A stretch of 64,000 bases of DNA from Desulfobulbaceae bacterium BRH_c16a (lineage in GTDB: Bacteria; Desulfobacterota; Desulfobulbia; Desulfobulbales; Desulfocapsaceae). The position numbers and the translations under genes were made by a program. Where the stretch lies: NCBI GenBank assembly GCA_000961725.1, contig LADS01000037.1, positions 154,699 through 218,698 on the forward strand. The letters run 5' to 3'. Under the pieces are notes generated by a model, which had not been told where the DNA came from, did not search any database, and saw nothing but the letters and a program-made list of their open reading frames with translations. Below, in pieces: positions 44,665-53,315 of this stretch; position 1 is the stretch's first letter; every line of letters starts with the position of its first letter.

Positions 44665-45168
44665 TCACATAACATGCACACGCACATCTTCCGACATCGC
44701 TTCGATTTCCCCGGCAATAATCTCGCTGTCCGCCGCTTCAGGTACGGCGAGTGTCAGCCGGGCAGAAAACACGGTATCGCCTATACCGTCCATGGCAAAC
44801 CGCTTACACTCCATATCCTCCACACAGATATCGAGATTTGCGAGGATGTTACTCAGATCGCCGGTCAATCCCGGTCTGTCGATGCAATCGACCACGAGAT
44901 TGATGGTCTTGGTCGCCGCCCTTAGGGGCACACTTGCCGGAGCATAAACAAAATGGAGGGTGGGATATTTCTCGGTAAGACTGGATTTGAGTCTTTGTTC
45001 CAGCTGTTCTTCAACGACAACGTTCATTATGGCGGCGAACTGGCCATCCAGCTTGATAACTTTACTGGTAAGCCATTCTCCGCCCAGACTGCGGGTGGTC
45101 TCAGCTAAGGATTTGATTATGCCAGGGAAAACCGAACCGTAAATAGTGGTAATAAAATTGCTTTTCAT
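44665..45168 (-). CDS. Two-ACT-domain regulatory protein (GcvR-like)
   Basis: This 167-residue protein consists of two ACT domains: FITTIYGSVFPGIIKSLAETTRSLGGEWL at 5-80, and NLVVDCIDRPGLTGDLSNILANLDICVEDME at about 90-165. The second carries the D-R-P-G-L ligand-binding signature. It resembles GcvR and related amino-acid-sensing proteins, and probably binds glycine or another amino acid. No gcv genes are nearby. A short GAGGT site precedes the ATG. Confidence 0.82.
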   Translation of the reverse strand: MKSNFITTIYGSVFPGIIKSLAETTRSLGGEWLTSKVIKLDGQFAAIMNVVVEEQLEQRLKSSLTEKYPTLHFVYAPASVPLRAATKTINLVVDCIDRPGLTGDLSNILANLDICVEDMECKRFAMDGIGDTVFSARLTLAVPEAADSEIIAGEIEAMSEDVRVHVM

Positions 45169-45356
45169 ACCTCTTTTCCGTATGCCGAATGTGACTGTTC
45201 ACGAAGAATTCATCGCGACTCTTTCAGTTACCCCTCGAGGAGTGAAAATCTGCCGAAAAATCTTAGCGGCTGAAGGTAACATATTCCTCCGGACAACTCT
45301 ACCGTCCTGTAATAAAAAATCAACCCGTCAGCTTCTCCCTTAATAAAAAATAAAAA

Positions 45357-45391
45357 AACCGCTGCAGTCCGAAAAACGGGCTGCAGCGGTT
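45357..45391 (-). terminator. Rho-independent terminator of the fumarate-reductase-like operon
   Basis: On the minus strand an 11-bp stem (extended by two pairs past one mismatch) encloses a short loop and is followed by a run of T7-A-T6. It lies 56 bases after the stop of the flavoprotein gene. Confidence 0.9.
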
Positions 45392-45446
45392 GAAGTGGGT
45401 CAATCACCGATTTTAATCGGATCTCTTTTCCTTTTGCTTTTTCTGT

Positions 45447-47123
45447 TCAGCTCACATTTTCTTCCACGGTCCGGGCTTCCGGCCAACGACGTTCGGTTAT
45501 CTCGTCGGTAGAGTAATCAGGCAGGAGAATCGGAGCAACCGCCGGATTTTCGATCCCGGCTGCGGCAAGCTCCTTCTCAAATTTCACGACATGATCGAGG
45601 CTTAACCCTTTCAGTTCGACGCCGCTCTTGACATATGCCGCGGCATTCCTGCCGGCCCTTCGCCCAAAGGTAATGATATCCTGAAGACTGTTGCCCATCA
45701 GCCTGTTCTCGCCGTGCACTCCGCCGATTGCCTCGCCGGCGGCATAGAGTCCGGGCAGGATGGTCTCGCTGTCGCCGTTGACATTGATCCCGCCGTTCTG
45801 ATAGTGCAGGGTCGGGTAAACAAGCATCGGCTCTTTGCTGATATCGATACCGTGCCGCTCGAACTGAATGAACTTGGCAGGCAGTTCTTTTTTGACAGTC
45901 CCGGGCCCATGCAGTTCTTCTATCATCGGCGAATCGAGCCACAACCCGACCCGGCCGGTGGGGGTGATAATTCCTTTGCCCTTTTCCATGGCCTCGCAGA
46001 TCAGTTCCGCCGACTCGACATCGCGCGGCTCAAGCGGGAAACAGAACTGCTCGCCGTCGATGTTCAGCACATGGGCGCCAAGGCCGCGCACCTTCTCGGT
46101 GATCAACAAGCCGACATTCTGCTCCGGGTAGGCGACCCCGGTCGGATGATACTGGGTCGAATGAAGGGCTTTGTTGCCGACGCCGGCCCGATAGGCCATG
46201 ACCACGCCATCCATGGTGGCGCCGTAATGGTTGGTGGTGGCAAAGCCTTTGATATGCAGACGGCCGAAACCGCCGGTTGAGATAATCACCGCCTTGGCCT
46301 TGACGATCGAGAATTCCCTCGTTTCCATATTGTAGAGGATCGCCCCGGCACATTTGCCGTCGTCGTCAAGGAGCAGTTCCACCGCCGGACTGAACTCGAG
46401 CACGGTAATCTGATCATGGCGGTTGCGGACTTCATCTCTCACCACCCGCATAATTTCCGCCCCCGTCATATCGCCGGAGGACTGCAGGCGTTTACGCGAC
46501 GAACCGCCGCAGTGACGGACAACGGTGCGGCCGTCTTCATACTTGTTAAAGATCATGCCAAGGCTTTCCAGCCAGGCAATCGACAGCGGTGCGTCGTTGG
46601 CAAGGGCCGCCACCAGATCGCGCTGATTGGAAAAGTGGCCGCCGCCGATGGTATCCATGTAATGGTAATAGGGGGAGTCGCATTCATGGGTCGCCGCCTG
46701 GATCCCGCCTTCGGCCATGATGGTATTGGAGTCGCCATGGCGGAGCTTGGTGGCGATAATGACCTTGCAGCCGCCGTCTGCCGCCATGATTGCCGCCGAA
46801 GTGCCGGCACCACCGCCGCCGATGACCAGAACATCGGTCTCATTATCGACCTTCGACAGGTCGACCTTGTCGGGACGCACCATCGATTTCGATTCCAGCA
46901 GTTTGGCGACGCCTTCCTGGTAGACGTCGCCTTTATTCGGACCGACGGTTACGGTGCGCTTGCCGCTTTCCTGATAATCGGGATGGAATTTCGAAAGGAC
47001 TTCGGCCCTCTCCGCCATGGACAGTGCCGGGTAGTTTTCATTACGCCTTGCCATGGCCACCCTTGCCGGCCGGGTCGCCTCAACTTTTTTGATCAGTTCT
47101 TGTAATTCGGGTGTGTACGCCAT
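45447..47123 (-). CDS. Fumarate reductase/succinate dehydrogenase-like flavoprotein subunit
   Basis: This 558-residue protein has an FAD-binding motif DVLVIGGGGAGTSAAIMAADGG at about residue 94. Active-site features of the family are present: TQYHPTG, KVRGLGAHVLN with the catalytic Arg, and HGENRLMGNSLQDIITFGRRAG. The usual S-H-T with covalent FAD-histidine is S-N-T here (GDSNTIMAEGG), so FAD is probably non-covalent. An N-terminal extension of about 90 residues precedes the FAD motif. The operon order HdrC-HdrB-FrdB-FrdA suggests a thiol:fumarate-reductase- or Mfr-like enzyme. Direction (fumarate reduction or succinate oxidation) cannot be told from sequence. A GGAGAA site precedes the ATG. 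It is not AprA, which would be longer and lacks these motifs. Confidence 0.85.
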   Translation of the reverse strand: MAYTPELQELIKKVEATRPARVAMARRNENYPALSMAERAEVLSKFHPDYQESGKRTVTVGPNKGDVYQEGVAKLLESKSMVRPDKVDLSKVDNETDVLVIGGGGAGTSAAIMAADGGCKVIIATKLRHGDSNTIMAEGGIQAATHECDSPYYHYMDTIGGGHFSNQRDLVAALANDAPLSIAWLESLGMIFNKYEDGRTVVRHCGGSSRKRLQSSGDMTGAEIMRVVRDEVRNRHDQITVLEFSPAVELLLDDDGKCAGAILYNMETREFSIVKAKAVIISTGGFGRLHIKGFATTNHYGATMDGVVMAYRAGVGNKALHSTQYHPTGVAYPEQNVGLLITEKVRGLGAHVLNIDGEQFCFPLEPRDVESAELICEAMEKGKGIITPTGRVGLWLDSPMIEELHGPGTVKKELPAKFIQFERHGIDISKEPMLVYPTLHYQNGGINVNGDSETILPGLYAAGEAIGGVHGENRLMGNSLQDIITFGRRAGRNAAAYVKSGVELKGLSLDHVVKFEKELAAAGIENPAVAPILLPDYSTDEITERRWPEARTVEENVS

Positions 47124-47142
47124 AATATTCTCCTTTATCTAA

Positions 47143-47259
47143 AGCGGGCTAATGCCCGCAAACCCAAGGGCTGTGATCCCCTCCAACAACAGAGGGGATA
47201 AGTACCTTTAGTCAGATTGATTTCTTGTAAAAAAACAAGAAATCAATCTGTAAGGTACT
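47143..47259. repeat. Three consecutive hairpins in the FrdB-FrdA intergenic region
   Basis: The 175-base spacer between the last two operon genes holds GCGGGC-TAAT-GCCCGC at 47143-47158. ATCCCCTC with its complement is at 47177-47200. A long hairpin with a 15-bp perfect inner stem (47214-47228 with 47235-47249) and an outer 8-bp pairing (47201-47208 with 47252-47259) follows. They are likely mRNA-processing or stability elements setting the ratio of flavoprotein to FeS subunit. Confidence 0.8.
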
Positions 47260-47298
47260 AAAAGAGGATCGATCGGTTGTTCATTAAAATCACGAGTC

Positions 47299-48096
47299 TC
47301 ATAAATAACGACTCTCTTTAGGCTGCCATGATCCTCTCTCGGCAAAATCCGGCTCACGCTCCCGTTCCACATACCTTTTTTCAAGCTCTTCCTTACTCAT
47401 CGTCGACAACTCGCTCAACATTGTCCGGTACCTGCCGTCTTCGATGGCTTTTACCCGAGTCTTCAGGTGTTCGGCGTGGGGCAGGATATATCTGCCATAC
47501 ACCCGACGGGCCAGCTGCGCTGCATGGTACTGGGGTATTTCTCCCATACAGCGGCTGGCACATAGACCGCATTGAATGCAGTCGAAAGACAATCTTGCCG
47601 CTTTCTCGATATTGCCCTGTTTGAGGGCGGAAATATAGCCGAGAACGTCTACGTCCATCGGGCAGGCCTTGGTACACTGGTTGCACGCCACACAGCGGAA
47701 CAATTCGGGATAGAGGGCATGAATGGCCTCCGGCAGTCCGCCGATTTCCTCGATACTGTAGTTCGCCCGGTTGGCCGGAAAAAACGGGATCTGGGCAAGA
47801 TACATATCCGCCTCGACCACTGTCTGGCAGGCAAGACCGAAGTGCAGTTTGTAATCCCCTGCCATTCTGTATACCGTCGGGCAGGCCCCGCAGATTCCGC
47901 CGCGGCAGCCGGCGCCGCGCAAAAATTTAAAACCTGCAAATTCCATGGCCTTCATAATAGTCAAAGTCTCGGGGACTTCATATTTCTTGCCCATTATGTA
48001 GACTGGAATGGTTTTGGCACCTTCCGGCAGAATAGCCCGATCCCCGGTTGCAACTCTCGGGGTCTTCTTGCTCGATTTCTGGTTTGTTTCACACAT
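47299..48096 (-). CDS. Fumarate reductase-like iron-sulfur subunit (FrdB/TfrB N-terminal type)
   Basis: This 265-residue protein has a [2Fe-2S] plant-type site (GAGCRGGICGACPT with a later Cys in LACQTVV). Two ferredoxin-type motifs follow (CVACNQCTKACPMDVD and CIQCGLCASRCMGEIP). It therefore holds one [2Fe-2S] and probably two [4Fe-4S] clusters, rather than the 2Fe/3Fe/4Fe set of classical FrdB. The ATG at 48096 has GGAGAGATG upstream. It transfers electrons between the flavoprotein and the HdrB-like subunit. Confidence 0.85.
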   Translation of the reverse strand: MCETNQKSSKKTPRVATGDRAILPEGAKTIPVYIMGKKYEVPETLTIMKAMEFAGFKFLRGAGCRGGICGACPTVYRMAGDYKLHFGLACQTVVEADMYLAQIPFFPANRANYSIEEIGGLPEAIHALYPELFRCVACNQCTKACPMDVDVLGYISALKQGNIEKAARLSFDCIQCGLCASRCMGEIPQYHAAQLARRVYGRYILPHAEHLKTRVKAIEDGRYRTMLSELSTMSKEELEKRYVEREREPDFAERGSWQPKESRYL

Positions 48097-48153
48097 GGTT
48101 CATCTCTCCAATACGCGATTATTTACGCCGCCTTCGGTTATCCGAGCCGTCGC

Positions 48154-49038
48154 TTACGCTGCGGCCAAACATTTTTTGTTTTTCAGCAATTCGACACTGC
48201 TCCGGTCATTCAGCTCGAAATGACAGCTCGCCGAGTCAAGTCCAAGAGCTATTGCCAGAAGTTGAGTGAAATAATAGGTGGGAATACCTTTGCCTATTTT
48301 GCCCTTGTCAAGCATCTGCTGCTGTTGCTTGCCGAGATTATACTCGCAGAGCGGACAGCTCGTGGCCAAAGCCTCGATACCCGCACCGGCGGCAAGATTG
48401 AGAATCGCTGCACCGGCACTGTTTTCTCCGGCCGGGTTCCCCAGTACCTGGTATGAACCGCAGCATTTATCGGCAGCATTGAAGGGCACGACCGTGGCGC
48501 CGAGCGCCTCGAGCAATCCTGTCATCAGGGTATAGCTGCCGAAAGGTTCGATACCGACTTCGGCAGGGCGTTGCAAGGTGCAGCCGTAATAGGGCGCGAC
48601 CCGCAAACCGGTCAAGGGCACCTTCACCTGCTTTTTAATGGTTTCCCAGCCGATATTTTCTGCAAGGAAGGTGAGAAAATGGACGACTTCGACTTCTCCG
48701 GCGTAGTCGATTTCCTCATCCATGAAACGATTAATGGTGTCTCTTTTCACCTCATCGTTTTTCATTATCCTATTGGACCGTGCCAGAGTGTTGTAGCACA
48801 TCGAACAGAGGGTGACCAGGCGATCCGCACCCTGCTCCTTTGCCCGAACGAGATTGCGCACCGGTCCGACCTGATGGATCAGATCATCGGCGGTCAGGGA
48901 ATGCACAGCACCGCAGCAGTTCCACCTCTCGATCTCATTTACCTCGACGCCTAAAGCTGCAAGAGAAGCTACCGCCGCCCTGTCCAGATTCTTGGCTTTG
49001 GTTTTCAAGGTACAGCCTGGATAGTAACTGATCTTCAT
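48154..49038 (-). CDS. HdrB/SdhE-like CCG-domain subunit
   Basis: This 294-residue protein has two cysteine-rich CCG domains: SYYPGCTLK, NCCGAVHSL and LCSMCYNTL in the first; YYGCTLQRP, DKCCGSYQVLG and TSCPLCEYNL in the second. CCG domains bind the unusual [4Fe-4S] clusters that reduce disulfides in HdrB and couple quinones in SdhE/MfrE. An AAGGAGAG site precedes the ATG. It sits 9 bases from the HdrC-like gene. Confidence 0.88.
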   Translation of the reverse strand: MKISYYPGCTLKTKAKNLDRAAVASLAALGVEVNEIERWNCCGAVHSLTADDLIHQVGPVRNLVRAKEQGADRLVTLCSMCYNTLARSNRIMKNDEVKRDTINRFMDEEIDYAGEVEVVHFLTFLAENIGWETIKKQVKVPLTGLRVAPYYGCTLQRPAEVGIEPFGSYTLMTGLLEALGATVVPFNAADKCCGSYQVLGNPAGENSAGAAILNLAAGAGIEALATSCPLCEYNLGKQQQQMLDKGKIGKGIPTYYFTQLLAIALGLDSASCHFELNDRSSVELLKNKKCLAAA

Positions 49039-49046
49039 CGCTCTCC

Positions 49047-49454
49047 TTAACTCGTGAATTTTCTGAACCCGGCAACCAGCGCTATCTGCGGCATCTCCGC
49101 TATAGCTTCAGCAGAAAGCCGTGAAGGCTCAATATAGTTTTTACTCTTGCGAAGGACTTGTTGCCTCAAGGCCTCCATGACTTTCGCGATATCGATTCCC
49201 CTGGGACACTTTACCGAACAGGCATGACACGAGGCACATTTCCAGTAGGTGTTTATATCGGCCAATTTTCCGACCAGACCGAATTGAGCCATGTGCATGA
49301 CCTGGCGAGGACTGTAGTCCATTTCCTGGACCATGGGACACATACCGGTGCAGGTGGCGCATTGCATGCAAAGCTTTACGCTCTCGCCACTCAGTTCATT
49401 GAGCTTCTCAATCGATGCAATCGACAGAGTCTGGGCAGTAATCGTTAATGTCAT
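49047..49454 (-). CDS. HdrC-like [4Fe-4S] subunit
   Basis: This 135-residue protein carries two ferredoxin-type motifs (CMQCATCTGMCPMV and CASCHACSVKCPRGIDI), which is the HdrC pattern. It has no membrane span and is first in the four-gene operon. It probably feeds electrons from a soluble carrier into the HdrB-like subunit and on to the flavoprotein. Confidence 0.88.
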   Translation of the reverse strand: MTLTITAQTLSIASIEKLNELSGESVKLCMQCATCTGMCPMVQEMDYSPRQVMHMAQFGLVGKLADINTYWKCASCHACSVKCPRGIDIAKVMEALRQQVLRKSKNYIEPSRLSAEAIAEMPQIALVAGFRKFTS

Positions 49455-49997
49455 GTCAATTCTCTTTTTAGAACCAATAAGTTATTTCCGCCTGCCGTTT
49501 GGCGGGCAGAAAACACCAAGGCCAATCGCCTCCGCTGACAGAAGGCAACTCACTCTGTTGGAAAAGACTACGATAAGATCCCTGCCGCTCACCGGAGATA
49601 GGTTTTAGACGGCAGAAGGCAAATCGCTTTTTTCGATTTTGTATATTTAACAGATTATTTTATTTTTTCAATAACGATTATATATTGTGTTTACATGCAG
49701 ATAGACATAATTAATGAATGAACACTCATTCTGGTGTTATTTTCAGACCACTTTGCTTTTGTTTTGCCGATGTGATTGCAATGAAGGCATTAGTTTCAGC
49801 CGAGAGTGCTTTAAATAGCAGGGAGAGAAAAAACTCAAGGTGTATCGGAAGGATACCTGTCCATCTTCAGGAAGCTGTCCATGGTTGCACAAGTTACCGA
49901 ATGGTGTTATGGTTTTTCGTATTACCGGACAGTTAGTACCTTGTTGGGTGTTAGATACGAACTAGAAAAGAGTTACTCAGCCACATCACGACAAATC
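49455..49997. other. Intergenic region upstream of the Hdr/Frd operon
   Basis: About 540 bases between divergent transcripts. A TetR-style dyad GAATGA-ACAC-TCATTC lies at 49716-49731. The section 49625-49715 is AT-rich. A 72-codon frame at 49718-49936 has no coding character. The promoter of the Hdr/Frd operon must lie here, but I cannot fix it. Confidence 0.5.
49716..49731. promoter_or_regulatory. GAATGA-N4-TCATTC dyad, TetR-family-like operator
   Basis: A perfect 6-bp inverted repeat with a 4-base spacer (GAATGA-ACAC-TCATTC). This form is common for TetR-family regulators. No TetR gene is in the window, so a role is inferred only from sequence form. Confidence 0.45.
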
Positions 49998-50282
49998 ATG
50001 ATCGCTCCCGTCAATAAAACCTGGGATGGCATTGAGCGGCGAAAACCAAACAGCTGCCGAAGAAAGTCCGATCGTCGCGCACATCAGGAACGACGATGCG
50101 ACACACGAGATGGAACCCGGCAACGCCGCAGAGGTTTCACCAGCTGGCTGCGTTCTTTGATAAAAGCCCGACTGGGAGTCGATCGACGTAAAAACGGCGA
50201 TCGGCGTACTGTCGCCAACAGGCGCAGGATGAATCCCGGATCGATGCTTACCAAAGAGGAACTTGCCGATCTCCTGAAGTAA
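49998..50282 (+). CDS. Arg-rich small protein with repeated RR motifs, unknown function
   Basis: This protein of about 94 residues is strongly basic and carries the motifs GIERRKPN, CRRKSDRRAH, RRKNGDRRTVANRRR, and ends LTKEELADLLK. The tandem D-R-R/N-R-R pattern occurs in small uncharacterised proteins of Desulfobacterota. The basic charge suggests nucleic-acid or membrane phosphate contact. The ATG at 49998 starts the motif region; a longer frame to 49881 has an unlike N-terminus. No clear ribosome site is seen. It converges on the VKOR gene. Confidence 0.55.
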   Translation: MIAPVNKTWDGIERRKPNSCRRKSDRRAHQERRCDTRDGTRQRRRGFTSWLRSLIKARLGVDRRKNGDRRTVANRRRMNPGSMLTKEELADLLK

Positions 50283-50313
50283 AGTGATCGACAGGAGAGA
50301 GCAAGAGAGGTTA

Positions 50314-51261
50314 CTACTGCGCCGGAATTTCTTCCGGCTGTTCTTCTTCACACTCGAGATCTACCGGACAGGCATCGTCTTCTGCCGGCTGGAGACCCTG
50401 AGGACTCATATATGCCGGCGGCGATACAGTTGAAGTACCACTGTAATCGACTTCCTTCATCTCCGGCCGGCAGTTTTCATCCAGATACTTCATGATCTGC
50501 TGTTTTCCCTGCAGCACCAGCGTTTTCTCCTTTTCCCGGGCGACAAGAGCCGGAACCCCCGTTACGGAAAGAACCTTCAAAAAACTGGAATTCACAGTCG
50601 GATCGTACGAGGCGGAAAACTCGGCACCGGAAAACTGGAAAGCATCGAAGCGATCAACCGGATTGAAGCGAAAGCTGCATACATTTTGCTCTTTTAAAGA
50701 TTCAAGTATATTTTCACAATGGCTGCAGGTCGAAGAGAAAAAAAGGTACCGGTCGACACCATCCTGCTCTCCGGCCAGCATCGCCACGCTTCCGGACTCG
50801 AGCGATGGCGGCTTTTCTGCCCCCGGACCGAAGCGAAGACTGAAACAGGCAACAAGAACAGCGGAAAAAAGAACCGCTCCACGCAACATCTGGCGGAGTC
50901 CGCAAAGCATATTCAACAGAAGAATAAAAGAAAAAATGATCAGGCAGTAGGAGCAAAAGACCATTGCTATCCGGTATTGGAAGAAGATAAGCACAGCTTC
51001 CGCCACCAGCCCTGCCAACAGCAACAGCCTGGCAAGCTTGTGCCAATACTCGGATCCGCTTCGCCCCCAGAGAAGAAGCCAGAAAAGCGTCTGAAAATAA
51101 AGGAAACCGGCTATGTTGAAAAAGAGTGGAGAGACAGCAGTCAGGCTGTCGACTATTTCACAGCCGTCGTTGAAACAAACTCCCTGCCCTTTGGTGTAAA
51201 GGAGAAAAGCCTGCACCGCCGTCAAAATGCTTGCAAGAAAGGAAATGAGTGCGCGTATCAT
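50314..51261 (-). CDS. VKOR-thioredoxin fusion (periplasmic disulfide oxidase)
   Basis: This 315-residue protein has a vitamin-K-epoxide-reductase domain of four to five helices (residues 1-145), with loop cysteines Cys29 and Cys34 and the redox pair Cys103/Cys106 (FCSYC). A thioredoxin-like domain follows with Cys179/Cys182 (STCSHCENIL) and a cis-Pro-like VTGVPALVA. Such fusions replace DsbB/DsbA: the thioredoxin part takes electrons from folding proteins and VKOR passes them to quinone. The last 50 residues are acidic and Pro-rich. No ribosome site is visible at the ATG. Confidence 0.88.
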   Translation of the reverse strand: MIRALISFLASILTAVQAFLLYTKGQGVCFNDGCEIVDSLTAVSPLFFNIAGFLYFQTLFWLLLWGRSGSEYWHKLARLLLLAGLVAEAVLIFFQYRIAMVFCSYCLIIFSFILLLNMLCGLRQMLRGAVLFSAVLVACFSLRFGPGAEKPPSLESGSVAMLAGEQDGVDRYLFFSSTCSHCENILESLKEQNVCSFRFNPVDRFDAFQFSGAEFSASYDPTVNSSFLKVLSVTGVPALVAREKEKTLVLQGKQQIMKYLDENCRPEMKEVDYSGTSTVSPPAYMSPQGLQPAEDDACPVDLECEEEQPEEIPAQ

Positions 51262-51409
51262 GGAGATTATTTTGTAAGTCCTCTGCTCGTTTTATATTCA
51301 TCTATTGACAGTTGGCTATCCGGCGTCATTATATCCGGCACAATCAACATCCGCTCAGTTTCGCAGATCATTAAAGTAAATATTCCGAAGAACCGCAACA
51401 GTGAAGAAC

Positions 51410-52786
51410 ATGCAAGAATCCAAGCAGGCTCGCGGCGTCATCCTCTGGGTGATCGCTGCCGTCCAATTTTTGACGCCCTTCATGTTTTCAGCGATCGGCG
51501 TTGCCTTGCCGGCTATCGGTCGGGAATTTTCAGCCGGGGCTGTCCAGCTTGGACTCATCGAGATGGTGTATATCCTCGCTGTAGCCCTGCTGCTCTTACC
51601 GATCGGCCGATTCGCCGACATCCATGGCCGCAGACGGATATTTCTTTCCGGCACCCTTCTTCTCACCCTGGCTACTTTTGCCCTCGCCACCGCCCCAACC
51701 GTCAACATTCTCATCATTTTCCGGTTTGTCCAGGGTATAGGAGCGGCAATGATAACGTCAACCAGCCTTGCCATCCTCACCTCCATCTATCCACCGGAAG
51801 AACGCGGCAGAGCAATGGGAGTGGTCGTCGGATGCGTATATCTCGGCATCTCCGCCGGGCCGACCCTGGCTGGACTGATGATCGACTTTCTCGGCTGGCG
51901 CTGGATTTTCTACAGTGCGGTTCCGGTTGAGGTGCTGATCCTGCTCTTTGCTCTCACCCGATTGAAGGGAGAGTGGGCGGATTCCCGCGGAGAGCGCTTT
52001 GACTGGATCGGCTCGATCCTGTATATAATAGCCTTGTCCGGCATCATAATCGGCGTTCTGGAGGCGCAACGGCTGCCTGTCGCCGGATGGCTGGCAGGGG
52101 GCGGGATTCTCGTGATGATCGCCTTCCTTTTCTATGAAAACTCCATTGCGTATCCCATCTTTCCCCTCAAAAAAATCATCGCCAACAGAGTCTTTGCCCT
52201 CAGCAACATCGCCACCTGGCTCAACTATGCCGCATCTTTCGGCATCATGTTCTTTTTCAGTATTTATCTGCAGGTGATTAGAGGTGTTTCACCGAAAGTC
52301 ACCGGCTTCATCCTGATAACCCAACCCCTGCTGCAAGCCTTCTTTGCTCCTCTTGCCGGGAAAATGGCAGACAAACACAACCCGGCGCCCATCGCTACCC
52401 TGGGCATGGCCTTTTGCACTGCAGGTCTTGTCGCTGCGGCAGGCATTCATGCCACTTCCTCCTTTATCTCTATTTTCGCAGTGCTCATCGTCATGGGTGT
52501 GGGTTTCGGCCTCTTCTCCACCCCCAACACCACTGCCATCATGGCCAGCATCGACAGACGCGACTACGGCATGGCCTCCAGCATGATCGCCACCATGCGT
52601 ACCACAGGCATGCTGACCGCGATGACGCTGATCACGATTCTCCTCTCCGCGTTTCTCGGCACCGAACCGGTTACCGTGGAGACAGGGCATCTGTTCCTCG
52701 CCGCGATGCACACCGCCATGGTGATTTTCAGTCTGTTGGGTTTTGCGGGAATGCTGTGCTCCATTGGCCGAACCCGTAAAAAGTAA
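51410..52786 (+). CDS. MFS drug-type exporter, DHA2 family (14-TM-like)
   Basis: This 458-residue protein begins QFLTPFMFSAIGVALPAIGREF and has the motif A segment GRFADIHGRRRIFLSGT. It has FRFVQGIGAAMITSTSLAIL (motif C-like) with the following PPEERGRAMG, typical of the EmrB/QacA branch. It should export small hydrophobic compounds using the proton gradient; the substrate is unknown. A GTG at 51401 is also in frame, but the ATG at 51410 fits better. It is followed 39 bases later by the ElaA-like gene. Confidence 0.85.
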   Translation: MQESKQARGVILWVIAAVQFLTPFMFSAIGVALPAIGREFSAGAVQLGLIEMVYILAVALLLLPIGRFADIHGRRRIFLSGTLLLTLATFALATAPTVNILIIFRFVQGIGAAMITSTSLAILTSIYPPEERGRAMGVVVGCVYLGISAGPTLAGLMIDFLGWRWIFYSAVPVEVLILLFALTRLKGEWADSRGERFDWIGSILYIIALSGIIIGVLEAQRLPVAGWLAGGGILVMIAFLFYENSIAYPIFPLKKIIANRVFALSNIATWLNYAASFGIMFFFSIYLQVIRGVSPKVTGFILITQPLLQAFFAPLAGKMADKHNPAPIATLGMAFCTAGLVAAAGIHATSSFISIFAVLIVMGVGFGLFSTPNTTAIMASIDRRDYGMASSMIATMRTTGMLTAMTLITILLSAFLGTEPVTVETGHLFLAAMHTAMVIFSLLGFAGMLCSIGRTRKK

Positions 52787-52825
52787 CTGTGCGACCATCA
52801 ACCCTGAAGCCTCGCGGGAGGTACT

Positions 52826-53293
52826 ATGGAAGAAATAGTCTGGCATTGGTATGCTTTTGAGGAATTGTCGGGCGGCGAGCTTTATGCCATTCTCAAATTG
52901 CGGCAACAGATATTCGTCGTTGAACAGCAGTGTGCGTATCAGGACTGCGACGACCTCGACCTCAAATCCTGGCATCTGGTGGGGTGGCAGCACGCCGACA
53001 CGACAGCAGAGCCTGTCGCCTATCTGCGAGTAATTATTCCTGAGAGTCCGAGGGAAATGCCGGTGATCGGACGGCTGTTGATCCATCCCGCATGCAGGGG
53101 CAGGGGGACCGCAGGGCTTATTCTCTCTCTCGCCCTTAACCGGATCGAGGAGTTCTATCCGGCAGCGTCGGTAAAGATTGCCGCCCAATACTATCTTTTC
53201 AATTTTTACAGAAAATTCGGTTTTATTCCGGCTTCGGAAGTCTTCGATGAAGATGGCATTCCCCACATCACAATGATCCGTCCGCCTTCATAG
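52826..53293 (+). CDS. ElaA-type GNAT acetyltransferase
   Basis: This 155-residue protein has the ElaA family start WHWYAFEELSGGELYAILKLRQQIFVVEQQCAYQDCDDLD. The acetyl-CoA motif is V-I-G-R-L-L-I-H-P-A-C-R-G-R-G-T-A-G. It acetylates an unknown small molecule or protein. A GGGAGGT site precedes the ATG. It probably shares a transcript with the MFS exporter. Confidence 0.88.
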   Translation: MEEIVWHWYAFEELSGGELYAILKLRQQIFVVEQQCAYQDCDDLDLKSWHLVGWQHADTTAEPVAYLRVIIPESPREMPVIGRLLIHPACRGRGTAGLILSLALNRIEEFYPAASVKIAAQYYLFNFYRKFGFIPASEVFDEDGIPHITMIRPPS

Positions 53294-53315
53294 ACACAAG
53301 CAAAAGGCCTCAAGG

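Noticed and set aside
45447..47123. Adenylylsulfate reductase AprA
   Set aside because: Length, HPTG and HGENRL motifs and Hdr/Frd neighbours fit the fumarate reductase family, and no AprB gene is beside it.
49718..49936. 72-codon ORF on the plus strand
   Set aside because: It lacks a ribosome site, has no domain-like pattern and overlaps a probable regulatory region.
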